From an uncultured Shewanella sp. (lineage in GTDB: Bacteria > Pseudomonadota > Gammaproteobacteria > Enterobacterales > Shewanellaceae), in NCBI RefSeq assembly GCF_947497935.1, contig NZ_CANMIO010000001.1:1-64000 (forward strand): a DNA stretch of 64,000 nucleotides, given 5' to 3'. The position numbers and the translations under genes are program-made. This document shows, piece after piece, positions 28,494 through 37,796 of the stretch; position 1 is the stretch's first letter, and every line of letters starts with the position of its first letter. The notes beneath the pieces are model-generated. The model did not search any database. It was given only the letters and a program-made list of their open reading frames with translations, and was not told the DNA's origin.

Positions 28494-28823
28494 CTATTTA
28501 TCAGCACTAAATTGTATTAAATCATCTAACACATACTTTTTAATTTCAAGTTGCTGATCTGCGGATAGGTGATATTTCTCGGCCAAAATTTCATAATCAC
28601 TCGGGCTTAGTGACACGGTAAGGCGTGGACGCTTTGGGCGTTTAGTCACGGTTAAGCCGAGAATTTCTCTGATCTGATCCGATGGACTGACTCCTGCATC
28701 GAGTGCGGCCTTACGAATGGCATACTGGAACTTCTCATCCAAATCGAAGGCTATTTGTGTCGCCTTGGCAGCTTTTTGGTTTTGTTGCCATTGTGCGGGT
28801 AAAGTTTTTTTTTGTTTGGTCAT
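28494..28823 (-). CDS. Small RHH-like protein preceding the K+ channel
   Basis: Predicted 109-aa basic protein, not recognised as a named family. The middle part (FDLDEKFQYAIRKAALDAGVSPSDQIREILGL) looks like a strand plus helix-turn-helix of a ribbon-helix-helix fold. A second segment (RPRLTVSLSPSDYEILAEKYHL) looks like a second strand-helix unit, so it may be a DNA-binding protein with two RHH-like halves. The ATG at 28823 has AGGT upstream; the frame extends to a TTG at 28847. It is a candidate for the cluster's regulator, which is inference only. Confidence 0.6.
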   Translation of the reverse strand: MTKQKKTLPAQWQQNQKAAKATQIAFDLDEKFQYAIRKAALDAGVSPSDQIREILGLTVTKRPKRPRLTVSLSPSDYEILAEKYHLSADQQLEIKKYVLDDLIQFSADK

Positions 28824-28903
28824 ACGTGCGATACCTAAATTTACCAATCCGTATTAACAAGGTACGGGATCTCTCCCATGCTACCACTCATCGGAGTTGA
28901 AAC

Positions 28904-28942
28904 AAAAATGGTTCTAGATTTACACCTAGAACCATTATTTTT
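28904..28942 (-). terminator. Rho-independent terminator after yjfK
   Basis: GGTTCTAG / CTAGAACC stem (8 bp, extended by AAAAAT/ATTTTT) immediately past the yjfK stop codon. It separates yjfI-pspA-yjfK from the RHH-like/channel pair. Confidence 0.85.
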
Positions 28943-29591
28943 ATGCGCCTGGCCAATACTCTCTGATATCAGACAAGGGACGATAGAGAGTCAGCATCAC
29001 ATCTGTGTCACCGCTTTCATAGACCTCAACATCGACAGCCTTGTCTTCGTTATCGTCAAGCAGCTGATAGGATTCAAACGGCTCACCCGTTGCACCATCG
29101 GCATCCTGAGGAGGCCTTAATCCACGGTAATCTTGACGATGGAAATAACCAAAGCTTCCAGCAGTCACTTGATGATAATGAGGCGATAACCACTGCTCAT
29201 AATCATTTAAGTCAGATGACAGCGTTTGCGTATCTAACTCGGCTTTACCCGCTTCTTCAAAGATCTCGCTAAACTGATCGAGATCGAAAAATTGCTCAAC
29301 CTGACCGCGGCTGATCTTAATCGACAGAGCCAAATAGGTTTCGTCATCTTCATCAAGGCTGAGGAAAATAGCATCGCCACTGTGGCCCTTTAGCACCCAC
29401 TCAGTCTGTTGCTTACGCTGGTACTCATAGGTGTTCACCGCTTCAACTCGCAGCTGCTGACCACGAAGTTGTGGCGGCAGCGCAAAACTGTCATCAAGGG
29501 AGATCATATCTCCCTTGTTCAGTTTTGTTGGGTGGTCGAGTTGACGTTTAGGTTCCTCTTTCTTGCCAAATAGGCTGCTTAGAAATCCCAC
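28941..29591 (-). CDS. yjfK: DUF2491 protein, YjfK-like
   Basis: Soluble protein of 216 aa with DUF2491 features. It starts MGFLSSLFGKKEE, has a beta-rich core (LRGQQLRVEAVNTYEY, WVLKGHSGDAIFLSLDEDDE), and ends VMLTLYRPLSDIREYWPGA. Function unknown. The start lies 11 bp after the PspA-family stop codon, with AAGGAG upstream, so it is co-transcribed with it. Confidence 0.85.
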   Translation of the reverse strand: MGFLSSLFGKKEEPKRQLDHPTKLNKGDMISLDDSFALPPQLRGQQLRVEAVNTYEYQRKQQTEWVLKGHSGDAIFLSLDEDDETYLALSIKISRGQVEQFFDLDQFSEIFEEAGKAELDTQTLSSDLNDYEQWLSPHYHQVTAGSFGYFHRQDYRGLRPPQDADGATGEPFESYQLLDDNEDKAVDVEVYESGDTDVMLTLYRPLSDIREYWPGA

Positions 29592-29602
29592 GCCAGTCTC
29601 CT

Positions 29603-30292
29603 TTAGCCCTTACGCGCTTTAATGCGGTCAAGTACGGCGTTAGCGTTAGACTTTTGCTCACCAATACCCGCTTCCGCTAGCTTGTCATGCAATGCTTTGT
29701 CACTGTTCTCTTCCGCTAACGCTTCAGATGCCTTTAGGCGATCATCAAATGATTGCTGGCGCGCCTTGATGCGCTCTAGTGAGTCTTTAGCGTTAAGTAG
29801 CTTTGAGTTACTGCCCGCAAAAGAATCAGTAATGGTTGCAGTTGCTTTTTGCACGCTTTCAGTGGTCTTAACCATAGTCAGCTGACGCTGGTAATCGGCT
29901 ACTTGGCGCTCTGTCTTGCGTACTAGCTCTTTTAGGCGAGCCGCGTGAGCGCTGAAACTGTCGTTCGCAGCTTGTTGATCGGCTAACTCTTGATCGAGCT
30001 GAGAGATTTTCTCTGCAACTTCCAGTGCTAGTGGCTCGTTACCTTTCTCAAGCGCTTGGGTCACGTAACCTTCATGCTCGGCAACAGAGCGCTTTAGGCG
30101 ATCCACTTCGCGGCTCGCTTGCATCTCTTTGGCCATCACTTCGGTTAAGTCACGCTTAGCCTTGGTTAGGTGTTTCTCTGCATCACGGATCTCTTGCTCG
30201 AAGATTCGTGTTGAGTTTGCATCTACGATGCCTTGGCCAACTTCAGTAGCACCGCCACGGAAGGCCGTAAGAATTTTGTTTAGAATGCCCAT
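29603..30292 (-). CDS. yjfJ: PspA/IM30-family protein, YjfJ-like
   Basis: Membrane-remodelling coiled-coil protein (229 aa) of the PspA/IM30 (ESCRT-III-like) family. It has an N-terminal amphipathic stretch (MGILNKILTAFRGG) followed by almost continuous alpha helix with heptads to about residue 150, then shorter helices. PspA-type proteins bind stressed inner membrane as oligomers. It lacks the pspB/pspC partners and instead sits between yjfI and yjfK, as in the enteric yjf operon. Confidence 0.9.
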   Translation of the reverse strand: MGILNKILTAFRGGATEVGQGIVDANSTRIFEQEIRDAEKHLTKAKRDLTEVMAKEMQASREVDRLKRSVAEHEGYVTQALEKGNEPLALEVAEKISQLDQELADQQAANDSFSAHAARLKELVRKTERQVADYQRQLTMVKTTESVQKATATITDSFAGSNSKLLNAKDSLERIKARQQSFDDRLKASEALAEENSDKALHDKLAEAGIGEQKSNANAVLDRIKARKG

Positions 30293-30304
30293 GATGTGGC
30301 TCCT

Positions 30305-30718
30305 TTAGTTCAGGTAGTCGACGAGCTCGTCGATAACTTCGAGACAATTATCAGAAAGAACAGATAGCTCCTGCTCAATTTCTTGCATGCTTGATTGCAC
30401 CGATAGTGCACCGTAAACCACGTACTTATCGTCAATTTTGGCAAATGACGACAGTGGCATTGGAATGTTGAGCTCTAACATGGTCTCAAACATTTCGCTG
30501 CGACGTTCTTGATTTACTTCGTCCTCGCCCCATAGATAACTGATGCAAAGGATCTGGTTGTCCGTGACCGATACAAATACCGGGATCTCTTCACGGCCAA
30601 CTACGTTAACTTGTAAGACTTCCACGTCACCATTAATTGGATAACAATCAAATTGAAAGCCAGTATGGCTGTTGTCGCCAAGTTCATTTAGGTGGTTGGC
30701 AATTGTGTGGATATTCAT
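30305..30718 (-). CDS. yjfI: DUF2170 protein, YjfI-like
   Basis: Cytosolic protein of 137 aa with the DUF2170 fold: an N-terminal helix (IHTIANHLNELGD), then beta strands (VEVLQVNVVGREEIPVFVSV), FETMLELNIPMPLSSFAKID and a C-terminal acidic helix. The frame opens at 30736, but the ATG at 30718 has an AAGGA at proper distance, and the longer start would lie inside the operator palindrome. It is the first gene of the yjfI-pspA-yjfK block. Confidence 0.85.
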   Translation of the reverse strand: MNIHTIANHLNELGDNSHTGFQFDCYPINGDVEVLQVNVVGREEIPVFVSVTDNQILCISYLWGEDEVNQERRSEMFETMLELNIPMPLSSFAKIDDKYVVYGALSVQSSMQEIEQELSVLSDNCLEVIDELVDYLN

Positions 30719-30729
30719 ATTTGTCCTTA

Positions 30730-30780
30730 TTGACATATTATGTCTGTGATTAAAGATAACACCGGGACATAATATGTCAA
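30730..30780 (-). promoter_or_regulatory. Promoter with paired operators for yjfI-pspA-yjfK
   Basis: A perfect 15-bp inverted repeat, TTGACATATTATGTC (30730-30744) and GACATAATATGTCAA (30766-30780), has a 21-bp spacer. Each arm is itself a near-palindrome (GACATA..TATGTC). On the minus strand the outer arm supplies the -35 TTGACA (30780-30775), followed after 16 bp by -10 TATCTT (30758-30753). The inner arm lies just downstream of the expected start point. This is a repressor-type layout. Confidence 0.7.
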
Positions 30781-30809
30781 GGGCTATCTTTACGATTCAA
30801 AAATAAACT

Positions 30810-32537
30810 CTACTGATTTTCTAACCAAGCCTGCTGATGGTATTGATACAGCTGGCTTGAACCTAAAACATTGGGCTTAATCTCGGGTTTGTTCTGATAA
30901 AAGTTCCCCGGAAACTCAAAGGCTGCGTGGATTAAACCTGGGGTTAACCAAGGGTCATCGACGGGCAGATGCTGCACACTTTGTAGCCTAGCGCGGGCAT
31001 TTTTTCCACCTAAGGTGGCAATGCTCCAGCCCCATTCACCAAAGCTGGGTACGTTATGGTGATACTGATCAACATTAAAGCCTGCAAGCTCTAAGGTCTT
31101 TGCTACCGAAATAAAGGCGTTAGGAGCGTGATAAGGTGATGTCGACTGCACTGTTAAGGCAGCGTCATTACTCATTAGTTCCTTGAGCTTTAAATAGAAA
31201 GCATCGGAATAGAGCTTGTTAAGATCAGGATGACTCGGATCCGGCAGATCGACAATAATCGCATCAAACTTCTCTTCCTTCGCTAGTAATTTATCAACGC
31301 CATTAAAGGCATCTTCATACATAATTCTTACACGAGGATCGTTGAGCGCATCTTGATTGAGCGCGAGTAATGCTCGGCTTAAATGCTCAGGCATATCACT
31401 TGCGGGTTGCTTAAACAGCTTGACCAGCTCACTGTCCAGATCCATGAGTGTCACCTGCTCAGGTTGCCATTGCAGTACCTGAGTTAACCCTAAGCCGTCG
31501 CCGCCACCAATGATCAACACCTTATCGTGACGAGCGCTAGCCGCCATTGTCGGGTGTACCAAGAAGGAGTGATAGATATGCTCGTCGCTGCTAGAAAACT
31601 GCAGTCGGCCGTTGATATAGAGCGAATGTACCGGACCGAGGCCGTTGCCTCTCAAGCGCTCAGTAAAGGTCAATTGCTGAAAGCGAGTCGCCTTGGCATA
31701 AATCACCTTGTCTTTATAAAGCAGGTTATTAAAGCTCTGCTCCCATTGAGGGCCATGCAGGGCCAGCATGACTAAAATACCTGTGGCGATAAAGTGGCCG
31801 ACTAATAGCAGTTTTACATGGCGGATTTGATGCCAGAAACGCCAGATAAAGATAAAACCAGCCAATAGATTAAAACTGGCGGTGAGTGCTGCAGCCAGCT
31901 GAATATCAATGGCTAACATGAAGCCAACCCAGATAGCCGCGCCAATACCAGCGCCTACATAGTCTGCGCCATAGATGGTTCCTGCGTTATGCATCAAATG
32001 AGCCTCTGACAGGGCTTGGCGGACTCTTGCGATCAGCGGGATCTCCATGCCAATCATCAGGCCGAGTAACACGCCCCACACGTAGGGTAGGTATTCGCTA
32101 AGTTTTTGCAAGGTACCAATAAAGCCACCGTTGGGCAGCTGATCCGCTGGCAGACCTAAGGTATTGGCGATAACAAGCGGCAGTTGTTGGCCAAAGCCAA
32201 TTACCGCAGCAGTAATTAAAATAGCTAATGATCCACAAAGTGCGACACAAAGTTCCAACACGGCAAAGCCAGTGAAGGCGCAGCGAATTTTACGGGCGGC
32301 AAAGGCGCCGAGTCCCATGGAGACGATCATCAGACCGATCATGGTGTAAATCGCAGCTTCGAGAGCACCTAGAATGCGTCCGGCATAATGAGAAAGCAGG
32401 TACTCATAGATAAGGCCACAGCCCGCGAGTACGGCCATGATGCCCAGCAGTAACGCGTCGTCGAACCAGCCGAGTTTGCCTGATTCTATGGTTTGTTTGG
32501 TTGAATCGGTAGTGGAGCTATTTGAGTCGGTTTGCAT
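30810..32537 (-). CDS. Membrane-anchored spermidine-synthase-like protein
   Basis: Predicted 575-aa fusion. About seven transmembrane helices (residues about 25-275, starting DDALLLGIMAVLAGCGLIYEYLLSHYAGRI in pieces) precede a spermidine-synthase-like methyltransferase-fold domain (about 285-530). The latter has the decarboxy-AdoMet-binding motif IIGGGDGLGL, acidic TLMDLDSELV, and the catalytic-region motif VDLPDPSHP. It probably transfers an aminopropyl group onto an amine at the membrane. No AdoMet decarboxylase gene is seen in the window. It lies between a terminator (after the DUF350 gene) and the yjfI promoter, so its dosage may depend on read-through. Confidence 0.88.
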   Translation of the reverse strand: MQTDSNSSTTDSTKQTIESGKLGWFDDALLLGIMAVLAGCGLIYEYLLSHYAGRILGALEAAIYTMIGLMIVSMGLGAFAARKIRCAFTGFAVLELCVALCGSLAILITAAVIGFGQQLPLVIANTLGLPADQLPNGGFIGTLQKLSEYLPYVWGVLLGLMIGMEIPLIARVRQALSEAHLMHNAGTIYGADYVGAGIGAAIWVGFMLAIDIQLAAALTASFNLLAGFIFIWRFWHQIRHVKLLLVGHFIATGILVMLALHGPQWEQSFNNLLYKDKVIYAKATRFQQLTFTERLRGNGLGPVHSLYINGRLQFSSSDEHIYHSFLVHPTMAASARHDKVLIIGGGDGLGLTQVLQWQPEQVTLMDLDSELVKLFKQPASDMPEHLSRALLALNQDALNDPRVRIMYEDAFNGVDKLLAKEEKFDAIIVDLPDPSHPDLNKLYSDAFYLKLKELMSNDAALTVQSTSPYHAPNAFISVAKTLELAGFNVDQYHHNVPSFGEWGWSIATLGGKNARARLQSVQHLPVDDPWLTPGLIHAAFEFPGNFYQNKPEIKPNVLGSSQLYQYHQQAWLENQ

Positions 32538-32587
32538 TGAGTGTCTATTGATTAGGTTGGGTCAGATAAAGAGTGAATCGCAAATAA

Positions 32588-32613
32588 AAAGGGAGCGAGT
32601 TACGCTCCCTTTC
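32588..32613 (-). terminator. Terminator between the DUF350 gene and the synthase gene
   Basis: AAAGGGAGCG / CGCTCCCTTT stem with a 5-base loop and an A-rich left flank (a U-rich tract on the minus strand), 8 bp after the DUF350 stop codon. It would attenuate transcription into the spermidine-synthase-like gene. Confidence 0.8.
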
Positions 32614-32620
32614 ATTTATC

Positions 32621-33520
32621 TTAAGCCATTAAGGCTGCTAAGATAATTGCGATGGAGACGCTAATAGCCATCTCAACGGCGGCAAGGCCAATATTGTGTT
32701 GTTTCTCGACTTCTTCACATAGGTTGATCTTAGCCAGTACCAGCTTCTTGACCAAGGTGATCAGTAGTGACAGAGAAAGTAGCATCACTACAGAGAAGAT
32801 CAGCCAACCGATCAAGTTAGCCACATAGGCTTGCGGGTCAAAGATAATGAAGTGACTCGCGGCATTGAAGCTAAAGGCCATGGCAAGCATATAGCCGCTA
32901 TGGCGAATGGCTAGAGCCACATGGCCCTCGGCGAAGGCTTCTTGCATCGACGCGCCTTGGTTACGCTTGGCATAACGATTTTCACGGGCGCGGGTGAGTA
33001 GCACTAACATCAGCTGGGAGATGGCAAAGGCACTGAAGATAGCAATAAAGGTATAAACCGTTAGATCTTCAGCCCACATAAGTACAGAGCGGATAATGAT
33101 GGCGGTGGCGATAGCAGCGGTGGCATCGACGATGGCGACCGAGAGATTGCCCTTGATAATTAGCGCATTCTTATCGATATTGTTGAGCGCAATTTTGTCA
33201 TGGAGGAAGCGGCCGAGTTTAATCAGTACTAGACCAAATAGGCCATAGGCTGACATGCCAATTGCCTCGACTAGATAAGACTCAGCGGCTTCACCGGTAA
33301 TCGCGCCAGTTAACACGATACCTAACGCCATCACCGCACCCGCGGTACTAATACCGAAGGCAAAATTATCCTTTTCAGACAGTTCGTGACGGCTGTTGAC
33401 CTTTACCGTCCATCCTTGCAGGTAGCGCATTAATGTTAGTAGCAGTACGGCGATAGTGATATCGATGAACAGAATAATCATCAGATCAGGAGTGAGGCCG
33501 TAGTTTTCTAAAAATGTCAT
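32621..33520 (-). CDS. DUF350 membrane protein, YjfL-like
   Basis: Polytopic inner-membrane protein (299 aa) with about eight hydrophobic segments that look like a duplicated four-helix DUF350 unit (first half to about 140, second half from about 150). Each half ends with a GLAAVEMAISVSIA-like or KGNLSVAIVDATAAIATA helix. YjfL proteins are of unknown function and accompany PspA, spermidine-synthase-like and channel genes. The start lies 13 bp after the lipoprotein stop codon. Confidence 0.88.
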   Translation of the reverse strand: MTFLENYGLTPDLMIILFIDITIAVLLLTLMRYLQGWTVKVNSRHELSEKDNFAFGISTAGAVMALGIVLTGAITGEAAESYLVEAIGMSAYGLFGLVLIKLGRFLHDKIALNNIDKNALIIKGNLSVAIVDATAAIATAIIIRSVLMWAEDLTVYTFIAIFSAFAISQLMLVLLTRARENRYAKRNQGASMQEAFAEGHVALAIRHSGYMLAMAFSFNAASHFIIFDPQAYVANLIGWLIFSVVMLLSLSLLITLVKKLVLAKINLCEEVEKQHNIGLAAVEMAISVSIAIILAALMA

Positions 33521-33533
33521 AAGGGTTCCTTAA

Positions 33534-34493
33534 TTATTTGCCTCGGCGAACACCGCGAGTGGTACGACTGCTGGAATTACGGAAGCTGCTGTCCTTGGAG
33601 TAGTTAGAGCGGAACTTGCTCTTGCTGCTCGTGGTGCGTCCTGTTGAACTGGCTTTTGGGGTACTGCTACTTTGTCTCGAAAGGCTGGTTGAGCCGGTAC
33701 GCGACTTAGCATAGGGGCTATCAAACTTACGGCCTTGAGAACTAAATTGCTTCTTAGTGCGCTCATAGGTTTGGGTCTGTGCGCGAGCTTGCTTAGGCGA
33801 GGTATAGCGGTAGCGACCTACATCGTTGTAGTAACTGTAGTTACGACGGCTTGACCAGCGGTCATAGCCAATGGGGCCACGGGTCAGGTTGGAGAACATG
33901 GAATACATGCCATACCAGGCCCAAAACGACATGCCATTAGAGCCTGTTTGCCAGCTACCATAAGATGGGTTGCCGACCAACTGACTGCCAGCACCAAAGT
34001 CTTCTGCGCCATTGGCAAGGGCTGCCGCTTCACGGCTAATCGAGTTAACTCGAGCCAGAGCACCATCAGACATATCGGCGACCACGTTCAGTGGATCAGA
34101 CAACATATCGTTAAACAGACTCGGGTCAGCGGCTTGATAGAGGTTTTCTACCTCAGCCAACTGCTGATCGATATCGACAAAATTAGCGGGATTTTGAGAC
34201 TCAGTTAAGCGCCGCGTGAGCGAGGTAAACATCGGGCCACGATTAGTCGCATCGGTGGCAAGTTCGTTTAGCAGGGGGCTCAAATCGGGCTTTTGCTTTT
34301 CTAATACTTGAACGTATTGTCTTAGCAAATTCGCATTGCGTACCTGACCGTCGCTCAGCATGGTGCTGAGGGTATCCAAGCGTTGCTGCGTCAGTTGCTG
34401 ATACTTAGCAACTTGAGCTGGCCTGTCATCGCCGCATCCTGCGAGGGCGAATACCATTAAGACGGTGAGAACGCGGATTAGCATTCCTGCCAT
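33534..34493 (-). CDS. Lipoprotein with a basic Ser/Arg/Tyr-rich tail
   Basis: Predicted lipoprotein of 319 aa. From the ATG at 34493 (GGAG upstream) a signal peptide ends in the lipobox FALAGC. The mature part has helices to about residue 160, then a GWQTG/GMSFWAWYGMYSMFSNL aromatic region. The last roughly 110 residues are a low-complexity tail rich in S, R, K, T and Y, ending TTRGVRRGK. E. coli YjfM has a comparable S/R/G/Y-rich tail, but I see no clear homology in the N-terminal part. It is the first gene of the upstream block with DUF350; the tail may bind the anionic envelope or be a modification target (inference). Confidence 0.75.
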   Translation of the reverse strand: MAGMLIRVLTVLMVFALAGCGDDRPAQVAKYQQLTQQRLDTLSTMLSDGQVRNANLLRQYVQVLEKQKPDLSPLLNELATDATNRGPMFTSLTRRLTESQNPANFVDIDQQLAEVENLYQAADPSLFNDMLSDPLNVVADMSDGALARVNSISREAAALANGAEDFGAGSQLVGNPSYGSWQTGSNGMSFWAWYGMYSMFSNLTRGPIGYDRWSSRRNYSYYNDVGRYRYTSPKQARAQTQTYERTKKQFSSQGRKFDSPYAKSRTGSTSLSRQSSSTPKASSTGRTTSSKSKFRSNYSKDSSFRNSSSRTTRGVRRGK

Positions 34494-34780
34494 AGTTTCT
34501 CCAAATTCGGTTATTTTACTCAAAGTGGCCAAATCCATATACTCAATATCAGAATATCTCGGCCCAAAACGCTGCTGCTATCTTAGCTCATTAAACCAGT
34601 TTTCACTTGTTGGAACATTGAATTCGCAAGAGAAATTATTTGGTCTTAGCGCATTTAGTATAGTATTGCCTATTAGAGCATAAAAATAGCAAGGATCCTG
34701 TTTTCATGGCTAAGTTAGAGACAAATGCCTCAACTAGCCAACATCCTCGACCAAAACTGCTCACAATTGGTTACGCTCTA

Positions 34781-34809
34781 TCTATATCATTAACGACATA
34801 ATATGTCGA
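34781..34809 (-). promoter_or_regulatory. Promoter with a third copy of the GACATAATATGTC operator
   Basis: The 13-bp palindrome GACATAATATGTC at 34795-34807 is identical to the operator arms before yjfI. On the minus strand it overlaps a -35 TCGACA (34809-34804), with -10 TATAGA (34786-34781) after 17 bp: the same operator/-35 overlap as at yjfI. The transcript would have a leader of about 280 nt before the lipoprotein ATG. It also lies 26 bp upstream of the glnE ATG, so an effect on glnE cannot be excluded. Confidence 0.6.
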
Positions 34810-34833
34810 CGTCGAAAATTGTTAGGGATTATT

Positions 34834-37692
34834 ATGCGCACGGCTTCACTGGGTAATCAGCTTGTCAGCACGCAAATGGCTGCGGGTGCAGAATTATATT
34901 GGCAGCGGCTCAATGATACTGCGGCCGACTTGGTATCCTCGCTCAGCACAGAGCAGCAACAGGAGCTTAAACAGGCATTTGCATTAAGTGACTTTATTGC
35001 CACTCAGCTGTGTCGGCATGCTCACTGGATCCCTGCACTGTTCGCTACAGAGCTTGAGAATATTGAACGTCTAGAGTTTGAGCATGAGCTTGCTGAGCAA
35101 CTTGAATCGATCACTGATGAAGAACAGGCAAAACGAGTGTTACGCCAATACCGTAACCGACAGATGGTGCGTATCGCTTGGCGTGACTTCTTTAATTACA
35201 GTGTATTAGAAGAGTCCTTATTAGATCTTTCGGCATTAGCCGAGGCGTTAGTCATTGCCGGGCGCGACTGGTTATATCGTGAGATGTGCGCGCAACAGGG
35301 CACGCCAACCGATAGCCAAGGTAAGCCACAAAAATTGCTGATCTTAGGCATGGGTAAGCTTGGCGGCCGTGAGCTAAATTTCTCCTCCGATATCGATCTT
35401 ATCTTTACCTTCCCTGAGCACGGTGAAACAGTTGGCGGACGCCGTTCGATAGAGAACCAGCAATTTTTTATTCGTATGGGGCAGCGCTTAGTGAATCTGC
35501 TGAATCAGGTCACGGTTGATGGCTTCGTGTATCGAGTCGATATGCGCCTTCGCCCATACGGTGAAAGTGGGCCCTTGGTGGTGAGTTTTAGTGGCCTTGA
35601 GGATTATTACCAAGAGCAGGGGCGTGACTGGGAGCGTTACGCCATGGTCAAGGCGCGGGCACTCGGGCCTTGGACATCGGATTCTGATGAATTACATGAT
35701 CTACTCAGACCCTTTGTTTACCGCCGCTACTTAGACTTTTCGGCCATCGAGTCACTACGAAAAATGAAGGGGCTGATCACCCAGGAGGTGCGCCGTAGAA
35801 AGCTGACCGACAATATTAAACTTGGCGCAGGCGGTATTCGTGAAGTCGAGTTCGTGGTGCAGAGTTTTCAGCTTATTCGCGGCGGACGTGAGCCCGCATT
35901 GCGTCAGCAGAGTCTTTTTGCCGCCATTGATACCTTGTACCAGATGGGGCAACTGGAATATTTGGCAGTGGATGAGCTTAAGAAAAGTTACGTCTTGCTG
36001 CGCCGAGTGGAGAACTTACTCCAGGCCATCAACGATGAGCAGACGCAAACCTTGCCAAATGATGAACTCAACTGGCAACGTCTCTGTCACGCCCTCGATG
36101 CCGATACGGAGATGGATCTACGTGAGCAGATAGAGACGGCGATGAGACAGATCCATCGTCACTTTAATGATACCGTCGGTGGCAACAATGTTGAAGATCA
36201 TAACGAAACCTGGACTCAGCAGTTATGGAACGCCTATGAAGATGATCACGCCATCGCCATATTAGAAGAGCAGGGCATAGATGATGAGAGGCTCTGGCCT
36301 TTGCTTAATAGTTGGCACGAGACCGTAGTGCGCCGCACCATAGGCCCGAGAGGGCGCGAAACCTTAGATAAATTGATGCCTAAGCTTTTGTGTGAGTTTA
36401 CTTCAGTACCTACGCCGTCAAAGGCATTTGAGCAAGTCTCTAAAGTGCTAGATCAAATTCTGACTCGCACCACTTATCTAGAGCTTTTGTGTGAAAACCC
36501 GGGCGCAAGACAACAACTGGTCAGCCTGTGTCTTGCCAGTCCCTGGATTGCTCAGCAGCTCGCCAAGTTCCCCATGTTGCTCGATGAGCTAATCGATCCG
36601 GCCCAGCTTTATGACACCACATCCTTAGATGACTATGGCAGCGAGCTGCGTCAGTACCTGCTAAGGGTGCCAGAGGATGATATGGAGCAGCAGATGGAAG
36701 CGCTGCGTCAGTTTAAGTTATCCCAACAGCTAAAGATTGCCGCGGCAGATGTCACCGGAGTGCTGCCTGTGATGGAGGTGAGCGATCACTTAACCTTCTT
36801 AGCCGAAGCGATTATTGAGCAGGTAGTGCATCAGGCGTGGGCACAGGTCAGTGCTCGTCATGGGGTACCGGAAAACCTAAAGGGGAACGAGATGGGCTTT
36901 GCCGTTGTCGGTTACGGCAAGGCAGGTGGTATCGAACTCGGTTACGGCTCAGATTTAGACCTAGTCTTTTTGCACAATGGTAGTCAAGCAGGGCAGACCA
37001 ATGGCGATAGGGCCATAGATATCGGCCACTTCTACCTTAAGCTTGCCCAGCGAGTGCTGCACCTATTCTCGACCCGCACCAATTCTGGTGAGCTGTATGA
37101 AGTGGATATGCGCCTAAGGCCATCAGGTGCCTCAGGGCTATTGGTGAGCGAGATTGAACATTTCGGCGAGTATCAGCGAGATGAGGCCTGGACCTGGGAG
37201 CATCAAGCCTTAGTTAGGGCGCGTTTTATGTTTGGCGATATGTCGCTTTCTAGTCGATTCAATGAGCTTAGGGCCGAAGTGCTTGAGAGCAAGCGGGACA
37301 CTGAAGTACTGGCCAAAGATGTCAGAGAGATGCGGCTTAAGATGCGCGATCATCTATTAAAAGTCGAAGAGGATATGTTCGATCTTAAGCAGAGTAGTGG
37401 TGGCATTGCCGATATAGAGTTTATTGCCCAGTACCTAGTCTTAGCCAACGCCAGCGAGCACAAGGCACTGTCGTTTTGGTCTGATAATGTCAGGATTTTC
37501 GCAGAGCTTGCTGAGCTTGAACTGCTCCCGCTAGATAGTGCTCAGGTACTGACGCAAGCCTATTGCCACCTGCGTGATGAAAGCCATCGATTAGTACTGC
37601 AAGAGAAGAAAACCGTGTTGCCGGTAGAAGCGGTTAAGCTCCATACTCAACGAGTCATAGAGATCTATCAAGCGATCTTAGGCGGGTCATAA
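34834..37692 (+). CDS. glnE: Bifunctional glutamine synthetase adenylyltransferase/deadenylylase GlnE
   Basis: Large cytosolic enzyme (952 aa) that adenylylates and de-adenylylates glutamine synthetase under control of PII. Two nucleotidyltransferase domains are visible: [22 protein letters not shown] (about residue 170, in pieces) for de-adenylylation and [22 protein letters not shown] (about 690) for adenylylation. Each is followed by [14 protein letters not shown] or [14 protein letters not shown] and a helical domain. TTG at 34819 would add five residues; the ATG at 34834 has TTAGGG at good spacing. Confidence 0.97.
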   Translation: MRTASLGNQLVSTQMAAGAELYWQRLNDTAADLVSSLSTEQQQELKQAFALSDFIATQLCRHAHWIPALFATELENIERLEFEHELAEQLESITDEEQAKRVLRQYRNRQMVRIAWRDFFNYSVLEESLLDLSALAEALVIAGRDWLYREMCAQQGTPTDSQGKPQKLLILGMGKLGGRELNFSSDIDLIFTFPEHGETVGGRRSIENQQFFIRMGQRLVNLLNQVTVDGFVYRVDMRLRPYGESGPLVVSFSGLEDYYQEQGRDWERYAMVKARALGPWTSDSDELHDLLRPFVYRRYLDFSAIESLRKMKGLITQEVRRRKLTDNIKLGAGGIREVEFVVQSFQLIRGGREPALRQQSLFAAIDTLYQMGQLEYLAVDELKKSYVLLRRVENLLQAINDEQTQTLPNDELNWQRLCHALDADTEMDLREQIETAMRQIHRHFNDTVGGNNVEDHNETWTQQLWNAYEDDHAIAILEEQGIDDERLWPLLNSWHETVVRRTIGPRGRETLDKLMPKLLCEFTSVPTPSKAFEQVSKVLDQILTRTTYLELLCENPGARQQLVSLCLASPWIAQQLAKFPMLLDELIDPAQLYDTTSLDDYGSELRQYLLRVPEDDMEQQMEALRQFKLSQQLKIAAADVTGVLPVMEVSDHLTFLAEAIIEQVVHQAWAQVSARHGVPENLKGNEMGFAVVGYGKAGGIELGYGSDLDLVFLHNGSQAGQTNGDRAIDIGHFYLKLAQRVLHLFSTRTNSGELYEVDMRLRPSGASGLLVSEIEHFGEYQRDEAWTWEHQALVRARFMFGDMSLSSRFNELRAEVLESKRDTEVLAKDVREMRLKMRDHLLKVEEDMFDLKQSSGGIADIEFIAQYLVLANASEHKALSFWSDNVRIFAELAELELLPLDSAQVLTQAYCHLRDESHRLVLQEKKTVLPVEAVKLHTQRVIEIYQAILGGS

Positions 37693-37764
37693 GCTTCTCA
37701 CCCAGCTATGACTCTACAGCATGGACTCTACAGCATGGGTACGACTCTGAAGGAGCATTTATAC

Positions 37765-37796
37765 AGCCTCTTAGGCTTCAATCTAAGAGGCTTTTT
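37765..37796 (+). terminator. Rho-independent terminator of glnE
   Basis: AGCCTCTTAG / CTAAGAGGCT stem with an 8-base loop and T5. Between the glnE stop and this hairpin, GACTCTACAGCATGG is directly repeated (about 37709-37737). Confidence 0.9.
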
